A stretch of 64,000 nucleotides of DNA from DASTSN01 sp035549175 (lineage in GTDB: Bacteria; Bacteroidota; Bacteroidia; Chitinophagales; Chitinophagaceae). The DNA is taken from contig DASZRL010000020.1 of assembly GCA_035549175.1 (NCBI GenBank), positions 1-64,000 on the forward strand, read 5' to 3'. Below are positions 34,174 through 42,751 of the stretch, piece after piece. The translations under genes were made by a program, and so were the position numbers. Every line of letters starts with the position of its first letter. Position 1 is the first letter of the stretch. Under the pieces are notes generated by a model. That model made no database searches. It was not told where the DNA came from and worked only from the letters and a program-made list of their open reading frames with translations.

Positions 34174-34806
34174 TCACACGGGCATCCCCGGTGCGGGGGT
34201 CAGCAGGGAGGCACTCTGCACGACATGGCCACCCCTGGCCTGTATCTGGCGGAGGCACTGTGCAAAGGCCGCCGGGTTGATGGGGCGCGTGGCATCCTCA
34301 ATGAAATAGGTGGCAAAGCCTGCCTGCAGGCTGTCTAGGGCCGAGTAATAGACGCAGTAATCGCCGGCCAGACCGGCCAGGTACACCTCGGTGACCTGCC
34401 GCTCCCGGAGGTAACCGGTCAGCCCGGTGGAGCGGCGGTGGGCATTGTCAAAGAAAGCGCTGTAGCTGTCGACTTCCGGGTTAGTGCCCTTGCGGATTAT
34501 CGCCTCTACCCGGTTCAAATGGAGTTCCGCGGAGAAGTCTGCCCCCAGGGAGCCCTGGACACAATGGTCGGGCCACAGGATCTGGGACAGCCCATGGAGA
34601 TCGATGGTATCATAGCACTTCCTTCCCGGATGGCGGGAGGCAAAACTTTTGTGATCAGCCGGGTGCCAGTCCTGGATGGCTATGACCAGGTCAACGTGGG
34701 GTTGCAGGGCATTGACCAGCGGCACAATGGCGTTCCCGTCCGGTACCGCCAGGGAGCCCCCGCGTAAAAAATCATGCTGGATGTCTGCCAGAAGCAGGGC
34801 TTTCAT
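34174..34806 (-). CDS. pncA: Nicotinamidase
   Basis: Converts nicotinamide to nicotinate in NAD salvage. 210 aa of the isochorismatase-like fold. Catalytic triad D8 (A-D-I-Q-H-D-F), K106 (I-R-K-G-T) and C151 (G-D-Y-C-V). Q-D-W-H-P-A-D-H holds metal and cap residues. Its start overlaps the pncB stop by 4 nt, so nicotinate can be passed to the next enzyme from one coupled transcript, pncB first. Confidence 0.94.
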   Translation of the reverse strand: MKALLLADIQHDFLRGGSLAVPDGNAIVPLVNALQPHVDLVIAIQDWHPADHKSFASRHPGRKCYDTIDLHGLSQILWPDHCVQGSLGADFSAELHLNRVEAIIRKGTNPEVDSYSAFFDNAHRRSTGLTGYLRERQVTEVYLAGLAGDYCVYYSALDSLQAGFATYFIEDATRPINPAAFAQCLRQIQARGGHVVQSASLLTPAPGMPV

Positions 34807-36221
34807 GACCGGTAGGCTTTGTGCCGGCTGACCAGTTCGTCGCGAAGGTCGGCCAGCGGTTCACTGAGCCCCACTTTATAGCGGTGGGGATTTTCAAAAC
34901 GTTTGTATTCATCGGGCAAAAGGGCCAGGCGCCCCCGGGCAAACGATGCGATACCGGCAGGGTCCGGGCCGGGCGCGGTGCGTACCCCGTTTTCCATTAC
35001 TTGGTGCAGCAGCGGGTCCTGGCGAAGATGACCGATAGCCAGGGCCTGTTCCCGTTCCAGCGGGTGGACCATGCGCGCCACCGGGCCTTCCCCCTCGAGG
35101 ACTACCACATCAGCTCCGTAAAAGCGGCCTTTCTCATCCAGGGTTCTAAAGACCTGTTTGATGCCGGGCAGGGTAATTTTCTGCAGGGTCTCCGATATTT
35201 TCAGCCGGGGTTTGCCTCCCGCCATGGATAATTTATAGACACCATCCAGCGCTCCGTCGGGGTGTCCGGTAACCAGTTTGGTGCCCACACCGAACAGATC
35301 GATCGGGGCGCCCTGGTCCAGCAGGCTGCGGATCACGTACTCATCCAGTTGGTTGGAGGCGGCAATCTGCATGTAGGATAAACCCGCCTCGTCCAGCATC
35401 TGGCGCGCGGCCCGGGAAAGCCAGGCCAGGTCCCCGCTGTCCAGGCGGATCCCAGCGGCCCGCTGCCCCCGGGCTTCCATCTCCCGGGCCACGGTGATGG
35501 CATTGGGCACCCCGCTTGCCAGGGTATGGTAGGTATCCACCAGGAATATGCATTGATCCGGGCGACTGCGGGCAAAGGCCCGGAAGGCTTCCAATTCCGA
35601 GTCGTAGCTTTCGACAAAGGAGTGGGCCATGGTGCCGGCCGCCTGCAGTCCGAAGTAACCGGCCGCGCTGACATTGCTGGTGCTGTTAAAGCCGCCTACC
35701 ACGGCGGCCCGCGCTGCCAGCAGGCCGCCTGGTCCCTGGGCCCGGCGCAATCCAAAATCACTCAGGATCCGGTTGCCGGCAGCCTGCCGCATCCGCGAAG
35801 CCTTGGTGGCCACCAGTGATTCAAAATTCAGGACGTTTAGCAGCAGGGTTTCCACCCACTGGGCTTCGAACTGGGTGCCTTCCACCCGCACCACCGGGCT
35901 ACCTGCGAATACCACGTCGCCTTCCGGTGCCGCATGGATGGTACCCCGGAACCGGAAGGACTTCAGAAAGTCAAGATACCGGGGATGGAAGTGCAAGGTA
36001 CCCAGGAAGGCCAGGTCCTCGTCCGTGAACCGGATATCTTCCAGCATGGATAATAGATCATGCAGGCCGGCAAACAGCACGTACCCGCCCTGGAAGGGAT
36101 TTTTGCGAAAGAAATAATCAAAGCACACGGGCGTGAGGTGCCTTCGTTCCAGGAAGCAGGCTTCGCCCATGGTGATCTCGTACAGATCCGTATAAGTGCC
36201 GCTGATCGTTATGGTTTGCAT
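34803..36221 (-). CDS. pncB: Nicotinate phosphoribosyltransferase
   Basis: Makes nicotinate mononucleotide from nicotinate and PRPP, with ATP hydrolysis. 472 aa, the length of the bacterial NAPRTase clade. The N-terminus T-D-L-Y-E-I-T-M, the A-x-K-A-S-R-M region, V-D-T-Y-H-T near 235, G-I-R-L-D-S-G-D near 263, and G-V-G-T-K-L near 323 bind nicotinate and phosphate. It is the first gene of the pncB-pncA pair. Its source of PRPP would be a Prs enzyme. Confidence 0.95.
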   Translation of the reverse strand: MQTITISGTYTDLYEITMGEACFLERRHLTPVCFDYFFRKNPFQGGYVLFAGLHDLLSMLEDIRFTDEDLAFLGTLHFHPRYLDFLKSFRFRGTIHAAPEGDVVFAGSPVVRVEGTQFEAQWVETLLLNVLNFESLVATKASRMRQAAGNRILSDFGLRRAQGPGGLLAARAAVVGGFNSTSNVSAAGYFGLQAAGTMAHSFVESYDSELEAFRAFARSRPDQCIFLVDTYHTLASGVPNAITVAREMEARGQRAAGIRLDSGDLAWLSRAARQMLDEAGLSYMQIAASNQLDEYVIRSLLDQGAPIDLFGVGTKLVTGHPDGALDGVYKLSMAGGKPRLKISETLQKITLPGIKQVFRTLDEKGRFYGADVVVLEGEGPVARMVHPLEREQALAIGHLRQDPLLHQVMENGVRTAPGPDPAGIASFARGRLALLPDEYKRFENPHRYKVGLSEPLADLRDELVSRHKAYRS

Positions 36222-36251
36222 GCGTGTCGCATATTACGGGAACGATCATTT

Positions 36252-37595
36252 TCAAGGGTCATTCCGGAGTTTGAACGCATTGGTTTTGTTACCTTTCTTC
36301 GGGATCCGCACAGAATCAGCCTTTATCCCGGCCGGCGGCCTGAGCCAGGCTTCCTTCCGGGCAATGCCGCTGAGGGATCCGGCGCATACGACAATGCCCT
36401 GTTCCCGGCATAACCGGGCAAGCAGGGCTGGTCCGCTGATCTGTTTTTTGGCGGCATGCCGCGATAACCTTCTGCCGGCCACGTGACAACAGGAGCCAAA
36501 CGCGATTTCCATGCCTCTTTGCATACCGGCCAGTATAGGGGAAGCCGAGCCCATACTACCCGGTGTCCATACCGGCTGGCCGGTTGGGCGGTAACGGGTG
36601 GGCAGGTGCTGCCCCGGACCGAAGGTCCGGGTAGCGGCCTTGCGGCGGATTATCCGTTTCACCGGTGAGCCGTCCACGGGGTGCTCCTCAATGGTGACGA
36701 TGGTGTGGGCTACCCCGTACAGCAACCGGATGCTTTTTCCGCTTTGGCGGAATACCTTCTGCCGGGCCTGCCGCAACGCATCGCAGATAAATTCCCGGTT
36801 GGACCAGGCGAAATTGGCGGCGGCAGCCCTTGCGTTAACACACGGCGGATCCCCGGGGGCGCTGAGCGGCACGCCGGTCAGTTTCCTGTCCACCGGATGG
36901 GTGCCGTATCCAGTCATCACCTCCATCATGCGTTTCAGGTAATCGGTCGCTACCTGCTGAGCCAGGTCCTGTGACCCGCTGTGGATCAGGGCCGCGACCT
37001 GCTGATCCCGCAGACCGAACACGGCCGCCGTAGTTTCAGCATACAGGACCTGCACCCAGCCCAGTTTCCCAACGTGGTTGCCGGGGCCAAGGGTCCTCAG
37101 CAGGCCAAAGCCCTTTTTCTTTGCGCGTCCCCAAACCGCAGCCGGGTCCGCCTTGTCCGGTCGCCCGCCAGCCCCTGAGCGCTCCAGGTCGCGGGGATCA
37201 CCCGGCCCGTTTTTGATGGCCCGGCCGGCGCCTACCCGAAGCATGTCGCCCGGTTCTGCCGTGCCCGGCAAAAACTCACCGCCCCGGCCCGCCAGGCGGG
37301 GCGGCAGGGCATCCCGGTACGGAAGGGGCCACAGCAGGCCTGCCCCGCAATGGATGTCATATCGGATTCCAACCGGCGAAAGAATTCCGTCCGGCCAGCG
37401 GGTGGCGGCGACCTTCCCAATACCCGGCAGGGCGGCCACACTCATCAGCTGCTCCGGGGAGCGGGCGCCGAGAATTCCCTCCAGCATGTCCTCCCGGGCA
37501 AACACCCTGGCCGGAACCTTCATGCCGGTGCGGGTAGTGGCCGGGATTTCCCACTGGCAGGGGGCGATTTGTCTGCATTGCGCGCGTGGCACCAT
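36252..37595 (-). pseudogene. rtcB: RtcB RNA ligase, open but probably inactive
   Basis: RtcB joins 2',3'-cyclic phosphate and 5'-OH RNA ends. About 447 aa from the ATG at 37595. Recognisable blocks: V-A-A-L-P-G-I, D-I-H-C-G (metal Asp and Cys), G-P-G-N-H, I-H-S-G-S, V-A-H-T-I, and C-H-V-A-G-R (the His that is guanylylated). The universal M-P-D-x-H-x-G-Y-G-F-P-I-G block between V-A-A-L-P-G-I and the D-I-H-C-G region is missing (about 19 residues). I-H-S-G-S-R-G-L-G-H-Q has become S-Q-D-L-A-Q-Q, and N-H-F-L-E is N-H-V-G-K. About 22 residues are lost near the C-terminus. The reading frame is intact, but the losses and the adjacent dead archease suggest decay. It might instead be a divergent paralogue. 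Confidence 0.8.
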
Positions 37596-37611
37596 GGCTC
37601 TTCGTGTCGTA

Positions 37612-38036
37612 GATTTCGAAAACAAATATGGTTTCCGGTTGTCCGGATTCATCTTCCGCCACGGCCGCCTCGTGCTAGGTAACCGCCTTGATACCCTCCC
37701 CGAATGCACCAACCGGGTTGCCCCGGATCGAGGCGTGCGGTTCCTGTCCGGTCAACACCAGGATGCGGGCATCACAAAAGATACTATGGCGGATCTGGCT
37801 GGCGGTGAGCACCCCGGAAAAAAGTTTACCTGCAGCTGGGTAAGCTTGGCGGATCGTACCTGCACGGCCTGCCGGACCCGGTGGTCACCGGCGTCCCGGC
37901 TGCCAAAGCCTTTATTCTGCAAGCGGGCCATGCCCCGCCGGGCAGCCCGGAACAGGGCTTCGGAGGTGCTTCCCCATGCCTGCAGCCGGATATCGGCGGT
38001 ATGTGGCAATAGCCGGAAGGTATTCATAGCATTCAA
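37612..38036 (-). pseudogene. Archease, frameshifted and with an in-frame stop
   Basis: Archease activates RtcB by promoting its guanylylation. The N-terminal part reads L-L-P-H-T-A-D-I-R-L. After L-T-Q-L-Q-V-N-F the homology moves to another frame: G-V-L-T-A-S-Q-I-R-H-S-I-F-C-D, then I-K-A-V-T, a TAG (37675-37677, minus), then H-E-A-A-V and F-V-F-E-I. The shift falls in a run of six A's at 37818-37823; a seventh base would restore the frame. The TAG replaces the Tyr usual in V-T-Y-H. Two independent lesions make a pseudogene more likely than a sequencing error, although the first lies in a homopolymer. The RtcB reading frame begins at its end. Confidence 0.85.
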
Positions 38037-38037
38037 T

Positions 38038-38064
38038 AAAAAGGAACCGACGGTTGTCGGTTCC
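38038..38064 (-). terminator. Rho-independent terminator of the histidine kinase gene
   Basis: A perfect 9-bp stem, GGAACCGAC (38043-38051) with GTCGGTTCC (38056-38064), 4-nt loop. On the minus strand a T-rich run follows toward 38038. It lies 132 nt after the kinase stop and directly before the archease remnant. Confidence 0.85.
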
Positions 38065-38196
38065 GCGATACAGTAGGTTTTACGCTTTTTTGAAGGCGTT
38101 ATTGTCTACTTTAATCCTACCGGCGTCGGGACAATCGCCCGTACGCCGATTAGAGTAAAGTTACCTTGGAGGGGTGCCCCGGAAAAATGAAGGCTG

Positions 38197-40188
38197 TCAT
38201 CGCAGGGACTGACCCTTGTCATGACCCGGTTGGTCTGCGGAAAATCTGCGCTGTGGCTCCGTCCGGTTCAGCGGTATTGTAAGCGATAATTCCGTTCCGT
38301 GGCCCGGGGAACTATCCAGGTGCATGGTGCCGTTCAGTGCTTCCACCCGGTTACGGATATTGGTAAAGCCGATCCCATCGGCCATACGGGTTACGTCAAA
38401 GCCCAAGCCGTTGTCACGGAGCGTGAGGTAGATATTCCTGCCGGCCTCCTCGATGCGCAGCAGCACCCGGGTCGCCCGGGCGTGCTTCTGGATATTGTTC
38501 AACTGTTCCTGGACGATCCGGTATACTGCCAGCTTGATATCTTCCTGCCAGTCTTCCTCATGAAGGCGGTCCAGCTGCAGCTGAACCTCACCCAACCGGG
38601 AATAGGCAGGCAGCATGCCTTCCAGCACCTGGCGAAGACTCTTTCCCTTGAACCGGGGAGCCACCAGCTGGTGGGAAAGCTGCCGGATTTCATCGATGGC
38701 CAGCTGGATGTATTCCGCAACCTGCCGGGCATTTCGCCGGCCATCATCTCTTCCCTTCAGGATAGGCCCCAGGTACAGTTTGGTTACCGCCAGGATCTGG
38801 CAAACGTTGTCGTGCAGTTCCTGGCCGATCTCCGTCATTTTTTCCTCCTGGGCTCCCGCGGCCGCCAGGGCCAGCATTTCCTGGTGTTCCAGCCGTTCGC
38901 GTATCATGTCCTCCCGGATGCGCTTCATTTCCGTGATGTCGGATTGGATGGAAAAATACCTGACCAGGCGGCCGTTCTCATCCCGGACCGGGTGGATATT
39001 ATAGTGTGACCAGAACGGCCGGCCTGATTTGCCATAGTTGAGGATTTCACCCGCTGCCACGTCTCCACGCCGAAGCGCTTCCCGGATCTTGGCTACTTCA
39101 CCGGGGTCCTTACCCGGTCCCGCCAGCAACTCCCCGGGCGTTCTGTGAAGCGTTTCCTGAGGCAGGTATCCGGTTACCTGGTAGAAACGTTCGTTGGCCC
39201 ACTCGATACGCTGCTGCGCATCGGTAATCACCACCATGTTGGACGTTTCCCGGATAACCCGCGAGAACAGGTCCCGTTCTTCCCGGTTGCGCAGGGAATC
39301 GGTGATATTGGTGAACGTGAACACATGCCCCCTGAGCCAGCCTCCCTGTCTATTTCTGACGCATTCCCCGTTAAACGAAATCCAGGACAGGGGATCCCCG
39401 CTACCCTTTCTCCGCAGGCCCAGCACCCGGTTTCGCAGGGGCTCGCCGTGCTGGAGTGGCCCAAAGAGCGATTCCCGGATATCCACCGGCTTTCCGCTCC
39501 GGTCGTGCCATGTCAGGTCGCTGCATAACAGTCCTTCTGTGCGGAGGCATTCCCTGGAGACGCCCAGCATGGCCGAAGCACTTTCGTTGGCCATGATCGC
39601 ACCACCACCTGCCGGCATGAACAGAACGCCTTCCGACATGGATTCCACCAGGCTCCGGTGCAGCGCCTCGCTCTGCTGCAAGCGCTCGTCCATTTGTTTC
39701 TGGCTGCTGATGTCACGGATCGTACAACAGATTTCCCGGATGTCTCCCCGGGGGCTGAAAATGGGGGAGAAGACGACATCCAGCCATTTACATCCGGGGT
39801 ATAACGCCTCGTACCGTACGGTTTCACCACGACCTGCCGCCCAGATACCCTGGGCAACGGTGGCCTTCCGGTGGGAGGGTACGACATCCACGAGCCGGGC
39901 ATTCGCCGCCAGTGGATTTCCGGCAAAATCTGCCAGCAGCCGGGTGGCATTTTCATTGGTGATCCGCACGACACCTTCGGTATCCACCAGGAATATAGCC
40001 TCCTGCGTGCTGTTGAGCAGGGTGAACAGGTAATTATCCAGGATTCGGTCCCGGTCGGCTCCGGCAGGCAGGCCGGAGTTGCTGTTCAGGTAGGAGTTGG
40101 AACGGGGAGCCCTGTGGTTAAGGTGCATATCCAATAGGTATGGGTTGGCAATGAAGCATCCCGCTGGGATGCAGGCAAAATTGTACAT
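38197..40188 (-). CDS. Cytoplasmic multi-PAS sensor histidine kinase (NarL/HisKA_3 type)
   Basis: 663 aa. Three PAS domains in tandem (about 50-165, 170-290, 300-425); the third carries N-E-R-F-Y-Q-V-T-G-Y, and V-F-T-F-T-N-I-T-D and S-I-Q-S-D-I-T-E-M are PAC-like ends of the second and third. HisKA_3 has the phosphorylated His at 459 in E-L-H-D-N. The HATPase_c domain has N-G-L-G-F-D and G-I-G-F-T-N-I. There is no transmembrane helix, so the signal is intracellular (redox, light or small ligand). No response regulator gene is adjacent. The start could also be the ATG at 40128. The final 25 residues are basic. Confidence 0.9.
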   Translation of the reverse strand: MYNFACIPAGCFIANPYLLDMHLNHRAPRSNSYLNSNSGLPAGADRDRILDNYLFTLLNSTQEAIFLVDTEGVVRITNENATRLLADFAGNPLAANARLVDVVPSHRKATVAQGIWAAGRGETVRYEALYPGCKWLDVVFSPIFSPRGDIREICCTIRDISSQKQMDERLQQSEALHRSLVESMSEGVLFMPAGGGAIMANESASAMLGVSRECLRTEGLLCSDLTWHDRSGKPVDIRESLFGPLQHGEPLRNRVLGLRRKGSGDPLSWISFNGECVRNRQGGWLRGHVFTFTNITDSLRNREERDLFSRVIRETSNMVVITDAQQRIEWANERFYQVTGYLPQETLHRTPGELLAGPGKDPGEVAKIREALRRGDVAAGEILNYGKSGRPFWSHYNIHPVRDENGRLVRYFSIQSDITEMKRIREDMIRERLEHQEMLALAAAGAQEEKMTEIGQELHDNVCQILAVTKLYLGPILKGRDDGRRNARQVAEYIQLAIDEIRQLSHQLVAPRFKGKSLRQVLEGMLPAYSRLGEVQLQLDRLHEEDWQEDIKLAVYRIVQEQLNNIQKHARATRVLLRIEEAGRNIYLTLRDNGLGFDVTRMADGIGFTNIRNRVEALNGTMHLDSSPGHGTELSLTIPLNRTEPQRRFSADQPGHDKGQSLR

Positions 40189-40432
40189 TTCACCGGCGAG
40201 GGTTTATGATCTTGGTCATCGGTCCGGTTGATCCGCCGGGTTTGCCGGGCGGTTGTGCCTATCCGTGCGGCAGACCCGGGGACCTTGCGGACGGTCAGGC
40301 CTTTTCCCAGGTAAGGAAATTCCGGTGCGGGATTTGTCATTTCCCGATATAAATTCATAAAATCCGTTAATATTTTTCGCAGGTGTCCGGGTCTACCTTT
40401 CCGCTCCTTATCAATAAATACCCTTCCTGCGT

Positions 40433-40939
40433 ATGAACCAGAAGAAAGCGTCGCCGGCGGTGGCCGGCGCAGAGACCGCGCGTAAAGCCCTGCCCTGGCA
40501 GCGGGTGTCGGAGATTGAACTGATTTACCGGTCCCGGGTCAAGGCTTCGGACCGTCCTTCGGTGGAATCCGCCCGCGAAGCGGCGGAACTCCTGACCAGT
40601 CTCTGGGATGAAGACAAGATCGATTTCGTGGAGCAGTTCAAGGTACTGTTGCTGAACCGGGCCAATAAGGTGCTTGGCATCGTGGAGATTTCCCAGGGTG
40701 GGGTGTCCGGCACGATCGCGGATCCCAAGCTCATCTTTACCGCCGCCCTGAAAGCCAATGCCAGCTGCCTTATCCTCACCCACAACCATCCTTCCGGGAA
40801 CGTAAAACCCAGCCGCTCCGACGAGGAAATGACCCGCCGGATCAAGGAGGCCTGCACCTTGATGGATTTCAGCCTGCTGGACCACATCATCATTTCCCGG
40901 GAAGGGTATTATTCCTTTGCCGATGAGGGCATGCTGTGA
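40433..40939 (+). CDS. RadC-like JAB-domain protein
   Basis: 168 aa. The JAB/MPN metalloprotease motif is T-H-N-H-P-S-G-N near 116-123 with D130 (H117, H119, D130), plus a catalytic-type Glu in D-F-V-E-Q-F. Only the C-terminal domain of classic RadC is present; the helix-hairpin-helix region is missing. Such short RadC proteins are typical of Bacteroidota mobile elements and often lie beside tra/mob genes, as here. The molecular role is unsettled; a DNA repair role for RadC was withdrawn in E. coli. Confidence 0.88.
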   Translation: MNQKKASPAVAGAETARKALPWQRVSEIELIYRSRVKASDRPSVESAREAAELLTSLWDEDKIDFVEQFKVLLLNRANKVLGIVEISQGGVSGTIADPKLIFTAALKANASCLILTHNHPSGNVKPSRSDEEMTRRIKEACTLMDFSLLDHIIISREGYYSFADEGML

Positions 40940-41146
40940 CACGGACGGCCCGGCACCCGGTGCCCGGGGTGTTCAATTGTTAGCCAAGATTAACGGGAAG
41001 GCGCATTCGGGAGCCTTATTTTGCATCTCCCTACAGGCGGGCCCGGGCATCTGCACCGGCAAGTGAGAACGGATGCAGGTAGCGGCTCGAACGGCCGGCA
41101 GGATGCGGGCCCTGTCCTGCGGGGAGCCTACAGGAATGCGGACCTC

Positions 41147-41530
41147 ATGGAGGAAAAGTTTTCAGTCAAAGTCACCTTCAACTGTCGTCCTGCTGAATTC
41201 AGCAGAATCCACCAGGGCTTCAGTCATTCGGCCGCGCCTACGCTGAGTTTTTATATCCGGCAGGTCCTGCTGCGTGGCCCGGTGGTCGTCCGCTACCGCA
41301 ATGCTTCCCTGGATGATTGCATGGAGGAACTGATCCAGCTACGGCAGGAACTGGTACAGGTCACCCAAAGCCTGGAACTGGGCGTGGAGCGGTTGTATCC
41401 GCTACGGCTCATCCCGGAGTTCCGGGAATGGATCCGGGGGTACCAGGATGATCTGAAAAAATATGATTCCTGCCTGGAATCCATCTACCGCCATATCGCT
41501 CAAATGTCTGAACAATGGTCGCAAGAGTAA
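41147..41530 (+). CDS. MobC-like relaxosome accessory protein
   Basis: 127 aa from the ATG at 41147; a TTG start upstream at 41021 is less likely. The N-terminal half has K-V-T-F-N-C-R-P-A-E-F, then H-S-A-A-P-T-L-S-F-Y-I-R-Q-V-L-L, a ribbon-helix-helix-like segment as in MobC/BfmC. The rest is coiled helix (E-E-L-I-Q-L-R-Q-E-L). It overlaps the relaxase gene by 16 nt, as is usual for this pair. It would bind oriT and assist nicking. Confidence 0.75.
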   Translation: MEEKFSVKVTFNCRPAEFSRIHQGFSHSAAPTLSFYIRQVLLRGPVVVRYRNASLDDCMEELIQLRQELVQVTQSLELGVERLYPLRLIPEFREWIRGYQDDLKKYDSCLESIYRHIAQMSEQWSQE

Positions 41531-42741
41531 ATACCATCCGCAGTCTGCGCACGGCTTTGCGCTACAATGAGGAAAAGGTGCAGCAGGGCCGGGGAGAACT
41601 GATCCTGGCCCATGGCTTTCCCAAGGAGGCCGGGCAACTTCTTTTTTCCGAAAAGCTGAACCGGCTGCACAGCCTGGCCTTGCGGAACCCGTCCGCCGAG
41701 CGCCCCTGCCTGCACCTGTCCCTAAACTTCCGGCCCGGCCAGGCTTTAACCCGCACCGACCTGCGCCGCATTTCCGTGAGTTTCATGGAACGGATCGGGT
41801 TGGCCGGCCAGCCCTTCCTGGCCTATCGGCACCTGGATGCGGCCCATCCGCACATCCACGTGGTCAGCACCCCGGTGCGCCGCGACGGGAAATTGCTTCC
41901 TCTTTTGCTGCCCTATGTGCCGCAAACGGGCCGCCTGGCCCGAAAATGGGAGCAAAGCCTCGGACTGGCCGAACCGCCGGTCCCGGCGGTTCGCTGGGAA
42001 CCGGCTGCACAGGCGGGCCCCCTGCGTCCCGTCGAATACGGCAAGGCGCCCACGGCCTATTCCATTGAACGGATCCTCTCCGGGGTTTTGCAGGATTTCC
42101 GGTACACCACCCTGGACGAGCTCGATGCCGTCCTGCAACAGTATAATGTAACGGTCCAGGGCAGCCGTCGGTACGCCGAGGCGGACCGACCCCGCGGGCT
42201 GATGTACCGGATACTGGACAGCGAGGGAAGGCAGGTGGGTGTTCCGATACGTGCCAGCCAGCTGCGTGTACCCTGCACGTTCGATCAGCTGGAGCTCCTG
42301 TTTGCCAGGAACCGGGACGGGCGCCAGGGTCCCAGGCAGCGCCTGCAAGGGATCCTTGCCAGGGCCCTGGAAAACAACCGGGCGACGCCTTATGGGGAGG
42401 ACGGTTTCCTGGCCGAGCTGGCTGGCGAAGAAATCCGTCTTCATTATGGCGGCAAGACCGGTACCGCGGCTGCGGACCTGTACTATGTCGATCTGCGTAC
42501 CCGTACGGTCTTTTCCGGCCGGGATATGGAACCCGGGTTCTCCCTGGTGAACCTGCTGGCCGACCTGGACCTGAAGCCGGACGGCCGGGCCGAAGCTTTT
42601 TTCCGTATGGCTCGACAACTTACATCGCCCGGATTGGGCAAAGGTCAGGCCCCTTCGTCCGCCGGCACCGGGCCCTTTCATTCCCCGGGTTTACGCAGCC
42701 TGCCCAAATGGCCCCGGTCGCACCAAAAAATCTCCCGTTAA
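41515..42741 (+). CDS. Relaxase/mobilisation nuclease (MobB/MOBP-type)
   Basis: 408 aa. Nicks oriT and pilots the strand. The catalytic Tyr is Y17 in A-L-R-Y-N-E-E-K-V. H-L-S-L-N-F is at about 67-72. The HxH metal site is H-P-H-I-H-V-V (H111, H113, H115), with H106 nearby. These motifs are those of Bacteroides-type relaxases. After about 250 the protein is less conserved, and the last 30 residues are basic and probably disordered. All catalytic residues are present, so it is likely functional. The oriT should lie near 40940-41146 but was not identified. Confidence 0.9.
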   Translation: MVARVNTIRSLRTALRYNEEKVQQGRGELILAHGFPKEAGQLLFSEKLNRLHSLALRNPSAERPCLHLSLNFRPGQALTRTDLRRISVSFMERIGLAGQPFLAYRHLDAAHPHIHVVSTPVRRDGKLLPLLLPYVPQTGRLARKWEQSLGLAEPPVPAVRWEPAAQAGPLRPVEYGKAPTAYSIERILSGVLQDFRYTTLDELDAVLQQYNVTVQGSRRYAEADRPRGLMYRILDSEGRQVGVPIRASQLRVPCTFDQLELLFARNRDGRQGPRQRLQGILARALENNRATPYGEDGFLAELAGEEIRLHYGGKTGTAAADLYYVDLRTRTVFSGRDMEPGFSLVNLLADLDLKPDGRAEAFFRMARQLTSPGLGKGQAPSSAGTGPFHSPGLRSLPKWPRSHQKISR

Positions 42742-42751
42742 ATCCTGCCGC

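Noticed and set aside
37818..37823. Programmed frameshift in archease
   Set aside because: No shift-prone heptamer with downstream structure was recognised, and a separate in-frame TAG exists downstream.
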